Program-made: the position numbers and the translations under genes
The notes under the pieces: model-generated
What the model was told of the DNA's origin: nothing
Seen by the model: only the letters and a program-made list of their open reading frames with translations
The model's database searches: none
Shown here: piece after piece, positions 17,413 through 25,914 of the stretch
How positions within the stretch are numbered: the first letter of the stretch is position 1
How the letters are laid out: each line of letters starts with the position of its first letter
Source of the DNA: Sphingomonas sp. AR_OL41
Lineage (GTDB): Bacteria; Pseudomonadota; Alphaproteobacteria; Sphingomonadales; Sphingomonadaceae
Direction of reading: 5' to 3'
NCBI RefSeq assembly: GCF_029911635.1
Contig: NZ_JARYTI010000029.1
Coordinates: 1 to 61,562 of the forward strand
DNA: 61,562 nucleotides

Positions 17413-17811
17413 ATGGCCTTCAGCTATCGTGTCTCCCTGCAAATCAGGCACCCCGACGCCGACCCACAACGGATCATTGCCGCCATAGCCCAACCTCTGC
17501 GTCGGTGCTGGGCGGCTGGGGACGCGCGCGAAACGCCGCAGGGCACTTCGCTGCCCGGGACTTACGGTCAGAGCTATTGCGCCTTTGATTTTGGGAATGG
17601 GAGCGATGGTGAGCTTGCCGATTTTCTACGCCAAGCGCTTGCCAAGCTCGAACCCGCCGCCGCGTTCATAGCCGAGTTGCGCCGGACGGGCGGCACGCTC
17701 AACTTCTTCATCACCTGGACGCCCGGTGAGCGCGGCGAGGTATTCGATGTTGAGTTGCTCGCCGCCATGGCCCGCTTAGGTATCGATCTTGGAATAGAGC
17801 CCATCTGCTAA
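17413..17811 (+). CDS. DUF4279 family protein
   Basis: 132 residues from the ATG at 17413 with GGAG six bases upstream. The sequence opens with FSYRVSLQIRHPDADPQRII and includes TYGQSYCAFDF, LRRTGGTLNFFITWTP and LLAAMARLGIDLGIEPI, the alternating beta/helix pattern of DUF4279, a family often found among immunity-type proteins. No toxin is adjacent, so the role is unknown. Cytoplasmic, with no signal or membrane segment. Confidence 0.8.
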   Translation: MAFSYRVSLQIRHPDADPQRIIAAIAQPLRRCWAAGDARETPQGTSLPGTYGQSYCAFDFGNGSDGELADFLRQALAKLEPAAAFIAELRRTGGTLNFFITWTPGERGEVFDVELLAAMARLGIDLGIEPIC

Positions 17812-18045
17812 ACGTGGCCGGCTCCCGAACCGGGATTCGAAACCGCGACACCTGACACCGCATCTGGACCGGCTACCCATAGACCCCGATCCCTGCCCAA
17901 GACCTCATCGCTCAGCAATCTTCACCGGTCAGGCGGTACAGACACCCGGCACGGCAACGCGACGGCCAGGCTGACGGCGAAATATATTGGGAAGGCTAAG
18001 GGCAGCTACAATCTTGAGAGCTTAGAACGCAGACACTCTCCTGGC

Positions 18046-18324
18046 CTATTCGTCCTTCCGCGTTTCCCACGGCTGGCCAACCGCTGAACGGCTTGCGCTC
18101 CAGCCCGCTGGCAGATCGGCAATCTGAACGAGCTCGGGATGGAGCCCTAAGACCTCTGACATCGCAACCACGAGCGCGTCCGCAGCATCGAAGGGTCCTC
18201 CATCCAAGAACGCCCATGAGTGATCGTCCTCATAGTGAGCGACCGTGAGAACGGGTTTTCCACCCATCACTGAGCGATCAGCGATACAGGCTACAGCCGG
18301 AGCTTGATCAAATAGCCAAGTCAT
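18046..18324 (-). CDS. Small conserved hypothetical protein, 92 aa
   Basis: The frame MTWLFDQAPAVACIADRSV...GKPVLTVAHYEDDHSWAFLD has the beta-hairpin pattern of small stand-alone proteins often annotated in sphingomonads; the middle DGGPFDAADALVVAMSEVL is a helix and the end PAGWSASR is typical. No transmembrane or signal segment. The 234 bp before it (17812-18045) hold no supported gene. Function unknown; it sits among other small accessory genes before tgt. Confidence 0.6.
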   Translation of the reverse strand: MTWLFDQAPAVACIADRSVMGGKPVLTVAHYEDDHSWAFLDGGPFDAADALVVAMSEVLGLHPELVQIADLPAGWSASRSAVGQPWETRKDE

Positions 18325-18493
18325 AGCGGCAGCTTATCCGGCAATGCTTATTTCGGCTATCGGCGTCAGCTATGGACTGCCTGATCGACCATGTCTGGCG
18401 CTTTCTGCCAGACAGCTTTCCTTTCCAACAACCCCGGTCGAATTTCGCGCGGGTCGCGTCGATCGATGGAACCGAAACGGGAAAAATTGGTGC

Positions 18494-18802
18494 TTAGCTC
18501 CCCTTCGCCGACTGAACATATCGGCCCAAGTTATCGATAATTTCAGCCTGTGCTTCCGGCTGCCACTGCAAACGGATGTGCCATTCCTGTCTGCCGTCGA
18601 GTGACACAAACAGCGACAGCCCATCATCGTGCGGCTGGAAAGCCGATCCCAAAAAGGTCCAAGCCTCTCCAGCGGGATGAGTGTCGCCGTCGAAATCGGT
18701 GAAAGGAGCGGAGACGACATACTGTCCGCCGACGATCAGCCCTTGGAAAGAGCCGTTGCCGTTCAGTGCGGTCCAATGGCCCTGCGCGAATGGTCCAATC
18801 AT
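18494..18802 (-). CDS. DUF3601-like small protein
   Basis: 102 residues from the ATG at 18802. It reads QGHWTALNGNGSFQGLIVGG, APFTDFDGDTHPAGEAWTFL and FQPHDDGLSLFVSLDG, matching the beta-rich DUF3601 pattern (F.DFDGD.H..GE.W.FLG..F.P.DDGLSLFV). Complete and without a signal peptide. Its upstream DNA is the tgt leader. DUF3601 has no known function, but such proteins are often found alone or near toxins. Confidence 0.8.
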   Translation of the reverse strand: MIGPFAQGHWTALNGNGSFQGLIVGGQYVVSAPFTDFDGDTHPAGEAWTFLGSAFQPHDDGLSLFVSLDGRQEWHIRLQWQPEAQAEIIDNLGRYVQSAKGS

Positions 18803-18920
18803 GCGACGGGCTAACGCACACGCCCTTCGACCGCAACCAGGGTCGTAGCCGACTGATGCCTCCGCGACCCCAACACCCGAAACGCTCGACAATCGCCACC
18901 CCAATCGGCATGGCATCGGC

Positions 18921-20063
18921 GTGACAATGCCCCCCCGTTTCGCCTTCTCCATCACCGCCACTGACGGCAAGGCCCGCACCGGCACCATCGCGATGCGGCG
19001 TGGCGAGATCCGCACGCCGGCCTTCATGCCGGTCGGCACCGCCGCCACGGTCAAGGCGGTCAAGCCGGCCGATGTCCGCGCCGCCGGCGCCGACATTATC
19101 CTCGGCAACACCTATCACCTGATGCTGCGCCCCGGCGCCGAGCGCGTCGCGCGGCTCGGCGGGCTGCACTGCTTTATGGGCTGGGACCGGCCGATCCTCA
19201 CCGACAGCGGCGGTTATCAGGTGATGAGCCTCGCCGACCTGACCAAGCGATCGGAAGAGGGCGTCGCGTTCAGGTCGCATCTCGACGGCTCGCGCCACCT
19301 GCTCAGCCCCGAACGCTCGATCGAGATTCAGCGACTGCTCGGCTCGGACATCGTCATGGCGTTCGACGAGCTCGTCCCCACCACCTCGACCCCCGAGGTA
19401 CAGGAAGCGGCGATGGCGCGCTCGATGCGCTGGGCGAAGCGGAGCCGCGCCGCCTTTGACGGCGGCGAGGAACATGCCGCGGGCGCCGCGCTGTTCGGCA
19501 TCCAGCAAGGCGCGCTCGACGAGGGATTGCGCCGGCAATCGGCCGAGGCGCTGATCGACATCGGCTTCGACGGCTATGCGGTCGGCGGCCTCGCGGTCGG
19601 CGAGGGGCAGGAGGCGATGTTCGGCTGCCTCGACTTCGCGCCCGGCCAGCTTCCCGCCGACAAGCCGCGTTACCTGATGGGCGTCGGCAAGCCCGACGAC
19701 ATCGTTGGCGCGGTCGAGCGCGGCGTCGACATGTTCGACTGCGTCATGCCGACGCGCTCGGGCCGCACCGGCCAGGCCTTTACCCGCACCGGCCCGATCA
19801 ACATCCGCAATGCGAAGTTCGCCGAGGACCAGGGGCCGCTCGACCCCGAATGCGCCTGCCCGACCTGCGCGACATGGAGCCGCGCTTATTGTCACCACCT
19901 CGTCCGCTCGGGCGAGATTCTCGGCGCGATGCTGATGACCGAGCATAATCTGTGGTTCTATCAGGCGTTGATGGCTGATCTTCGCGCCGCCATCGCCGAC
20001 ACACGGATCACCGCGTTTGCCGACGCGTTCAGGTCGCGTTACCGCGGTGCAAGAGGAGAGTAA
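18921..20063 (+). CDS. tgt: tRNA-guanine(34) transglycosylase
   Basis: 380 residues from GTG at 18921 or 378 from ATG at 18927; the latter lacks a clear ribosome site and the former fits family N-termini. Exchanges guanine for preQ1 at the wobble base of GUN-anticodon tRNAs, the step before QueA. Motifs are intact: PTAF-type APALSMP equivalent TPAFMPVGTAATVK, the catalytic-Asp block DSGGYQVMSL, the second active-site block SDIVMAFDEL, GGLAVGEGQEAMF and the zinc site CACPTC...YCHHL. Cytoplasmic homodimer in the known enzymes. queA is 18 kb upstream in the same direction. Confidence 0.97.
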   Translation: MTMPPRFAFSITATDGKARTGTIAMRRGEIRTPAFMPVGTAATVKAVKPADVRAAGADIILGNTYHLMLRPGAERVARLGGLHCFMGWDRPILTDSGGYQVMSLADLTKRSEEGVAFRSHLDGSRHLLSPERSIEIQRLLGSDIVMAFDELVPTTSTPEVQEAAMARSMRWAKRSRAAFDGGEEHAAGAALFGIQQGALDEGLRRQSAEALIDIGFDGYAVGGLAVGEGQEAMFGCLDFAPGQLPADKPRYLMGVGKPDDIVGAVERGVDMFDCVMPTRSGRTGQAFTRTGPINIRNAKFAEDQGPLDPECACPTCATWSRAYCHHLVRSGEILGAMLMTEHNLWFYQALMADLRAAIADTRITAFADAFRSRYRGARGE

Positions 20064-20065
20064 GC

Positions 20066-20254
20066 GTGCCCGACAAGGACGACAGCAACGAGATCATCGC
20101 CGCGACGCGCGCCGCCAAGCGCCATCAGGATGCCGCCGCCGGCACGCCCGAGCCGGCGCGCAACCGCGTCTGGCCGATTGCCGCCGCTAGCGTCGCGATC
20201 GGCTCCGCCGCGCTCGCCGCCGCGTTGCTCTACGCGCAGCAACGCAAGAAATAG
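20066..20254 (+). CDS. Small single-span membrane protein
   Basis: 62 residues from a GTG two bases after the tgt stop, with GAGGAGAG overlapping the tgt end as its ribosome site. A charged N-terminus (DKDDSNEIIAATRAAKRHQ) is followed by one membrane segment (VWPIAAASVAIGSAALAAALLYA) and a basic tail. Translationally linked to tgt but with no known role in queuosine synthesis. Confidence 0.65.
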   Translation: MPDKDDSNEIIAATRAAKRHQDAAAGTPEPARNRVWPIAAASVAIGSAALAAALLYAQQRKK

Positions 20255-20287
20255 GCGCAGAGCCAGTTTGTGGTCGTGTGATCTAAT

Positions 20288-20316
20288 TGCGAAAAGCCGG
20301 TTCCCACTTTTTCGCA
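20288..20316. terminator. Hairpin with internal T-run between convergent genes
   Basis: Arms TGCGAAAA (20288-20295) and TTTTCGCA (20309-20316) can pair around a loop containing GCCGGTTCCCAC. The A/T tracts make it usable from both directions. The AAAGCCGGTTCCCACTTTT theme is a recurrent intergenic element in alphaproteobacteria. Confidence 0.55.
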
Positions 20317-20329
20317 TCACGCGCCGGCG

Positions 20330-21721
20330 TCACGACGACAGATAGCCGTACCACAGGATCAGCAACACCAGCCGGGGCGCGAAGGCCGAGCGGCTGATCA
20401 ACGCCAACAGGCTCGCGACCAGCGCCGTTGTCGCACCGGTCGCGAGCGCCAGTGCCAACGGTCGCGCCGACAGGTTGAGCAGCGCGGCGGGTAAGGCGAG
20501 CAACACCGCCCAGGCGACGCCCGCCATCACGAACGCGACCCGCCGGGCAAGCGGCGCTTGTGACGCCGTCCGCGTCAAGGCGAGCAAACCGCTCGCCTCG
20601 CTCCGCCCGGCATGGCCGGCCATCGCGAAGATCAGCAGCAGGGCCGCCGCCGGGCTACCGATGTGCCGATAGTCGCCGGCCAGCCCGGCAAGGGCAGCGC
20701 ATGCCGCCAGCAGCAGGAACGGGCGCCCCCAGCCGATCAGCCGGAATTCCGCCCATGCCAGATTGCCGAACGCGAATGCTGCCCGTCCCGCCGGCGCCGC
20801 ATTGGGGTCGGCGGGCTTCGGCGGCGGCGCGGCGAGCAGGCGCGCGACCATCCCCCGCCGCGATGCCTTGCGGCGCGGCCGATGCGGACGGTAGACCAGC
20901 CCGGCGAACACCGTGACGATCACCGACATCAGCGCCCAGGCGAGGCGCGAGGAGACGTAACCAGGGGCCGAAATCCCGGCCATCACGTCGAGCGGCACCC
21001 GGCCCGGCGCGAGCCGGTCGCTGGCGCCGATCGAGATATTGTCATGCGCCGTCGGCACCGGGCCGACCAAGGGACGATAGAAGCCGGGAAAGTCGTAGAA
21101 ATTGGTCGCGAAACGCGACGGTAGCCCCTGCACCGCGACCGGGGCGGCGAGCGAGGCGATCCACAGGATGAGATAGAGCAGTTCTCCCAGCCCGCGCCGC
21201 GTCACCGGCACGGCATCGAACAGGATGCGCAGAGCGGCGATCCCCATCAGCGCCGGTGCCGCGACCAGCCACAGCGTCAGGCTTAGTTGCACGATGTCGA
21301 GCGGGCCGGTGACGATCAGCCAGCCGAGCAGCCAGCCCGCGAGGGTCAGTGTCACGAGCATCGCGAACAACACCGCAACATCGGCGCCGAACCGCCCCAG
21401 CGCGATCGCGACGCGCGACGCGGGGGTGACGTCCTCGATCTGCCAGGGTTGCCGCCGCGTGACGTTGGCGCGCAGGTAGAGAAAGCCGATCGGCAGCAGC
21501 AGCGTCGATACGACGATGCCGAGCGACACCCCGAGCACCGCCGATGTCATCACCGGTAGGTGATTGCCGAGCGCGATCTGGACGCCCGACCCATCGTCGC
21601 GCGCGATCATGAAACGCGCGCTGACCGGGCCGAGGATCAGTAGCAGCCACAGCCCCCAGCTGCGCCGATATCGCGTCAGGCTGGTGGCGAGAGACGACCG
21701 CGCGACGGCGATCGCGGTCAT
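20330..21721 (-). CDS. ABC transporter permease (exporter type)
   Basis: 463 residues from the ATG at 21721, which overlaps the stop of the ATPase gene (ATGA). Ten or so hydrophobic segments are spread over the length (SWGLWLLLILGPVSARFMIA near the start, then several spans up to LVLLILWYGYLSS). Like ABC-2 type permeases it has no periplasmic binding protein. With the 21718-22359 ATPase it forms a two-gene exporter whose substrate cannot be read from sequence. Confidence 0.85.
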   Translation of the reverse strand: MTAIAVARSSLATSLTRYRRSWGLWLLLILGPVSARFMIARDDGSGVQIALGNHLPVMTSAVLGVSLGIVVSTLLLPIGFLYLRANVTRRQPWQIEDVTPASRVAIALGRFGADVAVLFAMLVTLTLAGWLLGWLIVTGPLDIVQLSLTLWLVAAPALMGIAALRILFDAVPVTRRGLGELLYLILWIASLAAPVAVQGLPSRFATNFYDFPGFYRPLVGPVPTAHDNISIGASDRLAPGRVPLDVMAGISAPGYVSSRLAWALMSVIVTVFAGLVYRPHRPRRKASRRGMVARLLAAPPPKPADPNAAPAGRAAFAFGNLAWAEFRLIGWGRPFLLLAACAALAGLAGDYRHIGSPAAALLLIFAMAGHAGRSEASGLLALTRTASQAPLARRVAFVMAGVAWAVLLALPAALLNLSARPLALALATGATTALVASLLALISRSAFAPRLVLLILWYGYLSS

Positions 21722-22359
21722 GCCGGCAGCACCCGCCCGCCGTCGACGCGCAGCACCGCCACGGCGTGCGGCGCGAGCTCCTCGGCGAGGTGCGTGGTCA
21801 TCACCACCGCCGCCGACTTGGCCGCTTCGAGGATCAGCGCGCCGACCTTGCGCGCGGTCTCGCCGTCCAGTTCGGCGGTTGGCTCGTCGAGCGCGAGCAG
21901 GCGCGGCGCGCCAAGCAGCGCCTGGGCGAAGATCAGCTGCCGCCGCATCCCGCCGGAAAAGGTCGCGATGCGGTTGTCGATATCGCCGTGCAGCCCGATC
22001 GCGGTGGTGATCGCGCCGAACTGGCGATCGGCGGCGGCGAGATCGAGACCCTTCAGCGCCGCCATGTGCAGTGCGAAGCCGCGCGCGCTGAGATCGTCGG
22101 GCAGGTCGACCGCCTGCGGCGCATAACCCAACGACCGGCGCAGCGCGGCGCGGCTCGCCGACAAGGGCACGCCGTCCCACAAGATGCGGCCCCTGTTCGG
22201 TCGTTCGGCGGTGGCGAGCAGCCGCAGCAAGGTCGATTTGCCGGCACCGCTCGACCCGGTGAGCAGCGTCAGACCGACCGGAAAGCCGATGCTGACATCG
22301 TCGAGCACATGCCTGCGGCCATAGGATTTGCGGACGCCGTCCAGCGCAAGAATGTTCAT
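21718..22359 (-). CDS. ABC transporter ATP-binding protein
   Basis: 213 residues from the ATG at 22359 (in-frame ATG codons further upstream at 22374 and 22407 are less likely). All ABC motifs are present: Walker A GSSGAGKST, signature FSGGMRRQ, Walker B RLLALDEP and switch His in MTTHLAEEL. It energises the overlapping permease gene; the pair is probably a small-molecule or lipid exporter. Confidence 0.92.
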   Translation of the reverse strand: MNILALDGVRKSYGRRHVLDDVSIGFPVGLTLLTGSSGAGKSTLLRLLATAERPNRGRILWDGVPLSASRAALRRSLGYAPQAVDLPDDLSARGFALHMAALKGLDLAAADRQFGAITTAIGLHGDIDNRIATFSGGMRRQLIFAQALLGAPRLLALDEPTAELDGETARKVGALILEAAKSAAVVMTTHLAEELAPHAVAVLRVDGGRVLPA

Positions 22360-22479
22360 CCGATGCGTGTTACCCATGCAACACAGTAAGCGCAAGGAGC
22401 GATGCATCGGCGCCCTGCGCAGCGCGGCGACCGCCGCCGGGATGCTCGGCCCGTGCGCTCCGGCAATGGCCGCGCCCGC

Positions 22480-23670
22480 CTATGCGGCGGCGCGGGCGCC
22501 GGGCCACCCTTCGGTCAGGAACAGGACCAGCGCCAGCGCCGCGAGTCCCGCCCCGCTCAGCGCGGTCGTCGTCCAGCCGCCATGGGCATAGGTAAGCGAT
22601 GCGAGCGTAGACCCCGCCGCGCCACCAATGAACATGCAGGTCATATAGCTGGCATTGACCCGTCCGCGCGCCTCTGGCGCCACCGAATAGATGACGCGCT
22701 GGCTGAGCACCTGGTTGAACTGCACCGCGGCATCGAGCAGCACCGCCATCGCGGCGAGCAGGATCAGCGCGTGCGCCGCCGCCGCTAGGTCCGCGCCGAA
22801 CATTGCCAGCACCGCGCCGACCAGCGCCACCGCCGTACCCGCGCGGATATAGCCGCGGTCGCCCAGCCGCCCGGCGATGGGCGCGGCCAGCGCGCCGCCG
22901 GCGCCGGCCAGCGCGAACAGCGCAATGCCGATCTGCCCGAGGCCGAAGCGATCACCGAGCAATAGCGGGATCGCCGTCCAGAACAGGTTGAAGGTGGCGA
23001 ACAACAAGACCTGATAGGCGGCGCGACGACGGATAACGGGGGTGCGCACCAGCAACGACACACTCGAGGCGAGGATCGCACCATAATGCATGCCGGGCCG
23101 CGGCTTGCGCGTCGGCAACAGCCGCGCCAGCACCAGGCCGAGCACCACCATCAGACCGGCGGAAACGCCGAAGATCGCGCGCCACCCCGCGACGGCCGCC
23201 AGTGCGCTCGCCGCCGGCCGTGCCAGCATGATGCCGGTGATCAGCCCGGCCATGATGTTGCCGACCACCTGGCCGCGTTTGGCATCGGGCGCGAGATGCG
23301 CGGCGAGCGGCACCATCACCTGCGCCCCGACCGAGCAAAAGCCGGTGACGAACGAAAAGAGCAGGAAGGTGACGGGGTCGTGTGAGAGGAACACCCCCGT
23401 CAGCCCGAGCGCGGCGCCCGCGACCATGGTGAGGATCAGCCGGCGATTCTCGACCAGATCGGCCAGCGACACGATCAGCATCAGCCCGGCGCCATAACCG
23501 ATCTGGGTCAGCGTCACGACCAGCCCGGCGATTCCCGGCGCGAGCCGCAGCGCGGGCGCGATCTCGCCGACCAGCGCCTGGGCATAATAGAGATTGGCGA
23601 CCATCAGGCCGCACGCGACAGCAAAGACGAAGGTCAGCCGCGCGTCGATCGGGCGGGTTTGGGGGGGCAT
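22480..23670 (-). CDS. MFS transporter
   Basis: 396 residues from the ATG at 23670; a GTG two codons upstream is also possible. Twelve membrane segments can be counted, starting with LTFVFAVACGLMVANLYYAQ. The central loop motif RLLPTRKPRPGMHYG and GRLGDRGYIRAG (motif A-like, second half) fit drug or metabolite efflux MFS proteins of the YnfM/YdhC type. Substrate unknown. Monocistronic, upstream of and divergent from the MBL gene. Confidence 0.9.
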   Translation of the reverse strand: MPPQTRPIDARLTFVFAVACGLMVANLYYAQALVGEIAPALRLAPGIAGLVVTLTQIGYGAGLMLIVSLADLVENRRLILTMVAGAALGLTGVFLSHDPVTFLLFSFVTGFCSVGAQVMVPLAAHLAPDAKRGQVVGNIMAGLITGIMLARPAASALAAVAGWRAIFGVSAGLMVVLGLVLARLLPTRKPRPGMHYGAILASSVSLLVRTPVIRRRAAYQVLLFATFNLFWTAIPLLLGDRFGLGQIGIALFALAGAGGALAAPIAGRLGDRGYIRAGTAVALVGAVLAMFGADLAAAAHALILLAAMAVLLDAAVQFNQVLSQRVIYSVAPEARGRVNASYMTCMFIGGAAGSTLASLTYAHGGWTTTALSGAGLAALALVLFLTEGWPGARAAA

Positions 23671-23792
23671 GGACACCGGGCGAGCCCTTAGGCGGCGCCC
23701 GGCGCAGCGGCAACCTCACAATCAGGGCGCGCGACCTCGCCTTTCGCCGGCCGGCAGACCTGCTAACAAGGGCACCGAGGAGTCGGAAAAAG

Positions 23793-24923
23793 ATGGAAGA
23801 TCTTCTTCATGGCGGCATCACGCGGCGCGCGGCGATAGCTACCGCCGCGCTTGGCCTCGGCGCCACGGCGGTCCGCGCCGCACCCGCTCGCGCGCTGCTC
23901 GCCGTCCCCGAGGTCGACAGCCTCAGCATCCAGGTCGTCACCGACAGTGCGACCTTCGGCCCCTTCCTCGAAAATCTCGATTTGCCGGGCATGAAGGTGC
24001 TGCGCGCCGGCAATGGCGGGACGCAGCACATGCCGCGCATGCTGCCGCATGCGCTGCTCGGCGAATTCGGCCTGTCGCTGCTCGCCGCCTCCCGGCGCGG
24101 TGCGCAAAGCCGCGAAGTGATGGTCGATTTCGGCTATTCGCGCGAGGTGCTCGCCAACAATCTCGGGCTGCTCGGGATCGACCCGGCGCGGATCGACGCC
24201 GCGGTGCTCAGCCACGGCCATCTCGATCATTATGGCGGGTTCGCCGGGCTGTTCGGCGTGCACCCCGCGCGCAGCCGCCATCTCCCGCTGACCGTCGGCG
24301 GCGAGGAGACCTTTTGCGAGCGCGTCGCGATGGTCGGCGACCCGCCGCCGGTGATGGGCGCACCCGACCGGGCGGCGCTTGCCCGCGCCGGCTTCGACGT
24401 GCGGATCGACCCGGCCCCCCGGATCATCGCCGACCATGCCTTCACCACCGGCATCATCCCGCTCGACAGCTTCGAACGCGCCGCGATTCCGACGCGGATG
24501 CGCCCGGGCATCGGCTGCAATCGCGCGCTGCTCGATCCCGCCAAGCGCAACCAGGCCGAACTGGCCGATGACGGCGAGCATGAACTGGCGACCTGCTATG
24601 CGGTGAAGGGTCTTGGGCTCGTCGTCATCGCCTCGTGCAGCCATCGCGGCGTGATCAATTCGGTGCGCCGCGCCCAGGCGGTGTCGGGGATCGACAAGGT
24701 CCATGCGGTGATCGGCGGCTTCCACCTCGTCCGCCCACGCACCGCCGACGAGGCACGCCGCACCGTCGCCGAGTTCGCGCGGATCGACCCGACCTGGATC
24801 ATCCCGATGCACTGCACCGGCGAGGTATTCATCGCCGAGGCTTTGCGGCTGATGCCGCAAAAGGTCGTGCGCTCCTATGTCGGCTCGACCTTCGTCTTCT
24901 CGGGCGCTTCGGCCGCAACCTAG
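23793..24923 (+). CDS. Exported metallo-beta-lactamase-fold hydrolase
   Basis: 376 residues with a Tat-type signal (ITRRAAIATAALGLGA, residues ~9-24), so probably exported folded with its metals. The MBL signature SHGHLDHYGG (~140) supplies three metal ligands; further ligands are in SCSHRG and GGFHL, and the C-terminal MHCTGE is typical of the group related to the dihydropterin-aminobenzene-phosphate synthase-like MBL family. Substrate unknown. GAGG lies 14 bases upstream of the ATG. Divergent from the MFS gene across about 120 bp. Confidence 0.88.
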   Translation: MEDLLHGGITRRAAIATAALGLGATAVRAAPARALLAVPEVDSLSIQVVTDSATFGPFLENLDLPGMKVLRAGNGGTQHMPRMLPHALLGEFGLSLLAASRRGAQSREVMVDFGYSREVLANNLGLLGIDPARIDAAVLSHGHLDHYGGFAGLFGVHPARSRHLPLTVGGEETFCERVAMVGDPPPVMGAPDRAALARAGFDVRIDPAPRIIADHAFTTGIIPLDSFERAAIPTRMRPGIGCNRALLDPAKRNQAELADDGEHELATCYAVKGLGLVVIASCSHRGVINSVRRAQAVSGIDKVHAVIGGFHLVRPRTADEARRTVAEFARIDPTWIIPMHCTGEVFIAEALRLMPQKVVRSYVGSTFVFSGASAAT

Positions 24924-24996
24924 GGCCGCTCGGCCGGAACCGTCAAACTGCCAACATCCTCGCGGAACCGATTGATCCGGGACGCATTAGGCGAGC

Positions 24997-25191
24997 ATGA
25001 ATACCCCGACCAAGGCCGATCGCGCCCGCGATCGCGCCGCCCGCCTGCACCGTGAAGCGCTCAATTGCCTGACCATCGCGGTCGGCGAAAAGGTCGAACT
25101 GCATGCCGCGCAGCTGATCGACGAGGCCGAGCGACTGATCCGCAGGGCTGCGGAGCTTTCGGCAGGTCAGAGCATCGGGCACAAAATCTGA
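24997..25191 (+). CDS. Small helical protein, 64 aa
   Basis: An almost entirely helical, charged protein (KADRARDRAARLHREAL, then LHAAQLIDEAERLIRRAAEL) with no membrane or signal segment. Such short proteins are common next to housekeeping genes in sphingomonads; no function is known. It starts 73 bp after the MBL gene and may be co-transcribed. Confidence 0.55.
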   Translation: MNTPTKADRARDRAARLHREALNCLTIAVGEKVELHAAQLIDEAERLIRRAAELSAGQSIGHKI

Positions 25192-25212
25192 TCACATGCC
25201 GTGCTCCTCCTT

Positions 25213-25316
25213 CCTTCCCCGGCGAAGGCCGGGGCCCAGCTGGGATGACGGATATGATAAGCGGCAACGGCGGTCGCGGCGTCCCCCAACTGGGCCCCGG
25301 CCTTCGCCGGGGAAGG
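25213..25316. repeat. Long inverted repeat, 32-bp arms
   Basis: Arms 25213-25244 and 25285-25316 differ at a single position and contain CCCCGGCGAAGGCCGGGGCC, itself nearly palindromic. The loop is about 40 bases. The GGCGAAGGCCGGGG theme is widely interspersed in sphingomonad genomes. It lies between convergent small genes and may act as a terminator or a REP-like element. Confidence 0.7.
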
Positions 25317-25385
25317 CAACAAGAGAATGCCGCTAGCGCGCTTCGCGGTAGAGTTTCCGCAACCCTACCAAACGGCTTCCTCCCG

Positions 25386-25802
25386 CTATTTCCCCGCCAT
25401 CACCGCATCGACGAAGCAGGTCGCCAGCCGCCGCGACGGGTGCCCGGCGCGCGCCTGCGCCCAGGCAACCGAGCCGCTGCGATCGTCGGGCGCGATCACC
25501 CCGCCCCAGGTGTCGACAAGCCGGTAACCCTTGCGCCCGGCACGGTGGAAGAAGAACACCCCGCGCTCGGCATCGGCGGGCGTTGCCCAAACCAGCCGCC
25601 AGTTGCCTTCGGCGAGGACATGTCCGACCTCGGCGGCGGTGACCTTCTGCTTGCCTACCCGCGTGACGAGCGCGGCATCGGCGGCGCGCTGGGTGGCCGT
25701 CATGGCCGGGCGCAGCGCCGCACAGCGATTGCCCGGCGCGGCGACAACCGGGCTGGCGAGCAGCCCCGACATCATGGCAAGCGATAATAGCGAAACGCGC
25801 AT
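25386..25802 (-). CDS. Secreted hypothetical protein, 138 aa
   Basis: Start at the ATG at 25802; signal peptide RVSLLSLAMMSGLLASPVVA is clear. The mature protein has two Cys (GNRCAAL near the N-terminus and ATCFVDAVM at the C-terminus) that could form a disulfide, and a W..RLVWATPADAERGVFFF core. No family assigned. Divergent from the MetX-like gene. Confidence 0.7.
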   Translation of the reverse strand: MRVSLLSLAMMSGLLASPVVAAPGNRCAALRPAMTATQRAADAALVTRVGKQKVTAAEVGHVLAEGNWRLVWATPADAERGVFFFHRAGRKGYRLVDTWGGVIAPDDRSGSVAWAQARAGHPSRRLATCFVDAVMAGK

Positions 25803-25914
25803 CGATCTCTCCCCCTCATCTCCCCGGCCGACGATCGCGCGATCCGGCCGATTCCCGTCATAGCGTGGGCCGACACCCCTTGGCACCCCCGCGACGAGCG
25901 CGCACAATCGCGCG

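Noticed and set aside
17812..18045. tRNA or attachment-site remnant (GGGATTCGAAACC-like stretch)
   Set aside because: A T-loop-like TTCGAA is present on both strands, but the stems do not pair and no cloverleaf can be drawn.
18624..19946. A 440-codon minus-strand frame opposite tgt
   Set aside because: Composition and position show it to be the antisense shadow of tgt; the real minus-strand gene there is only the DUF3601 gene at 18494-18802.
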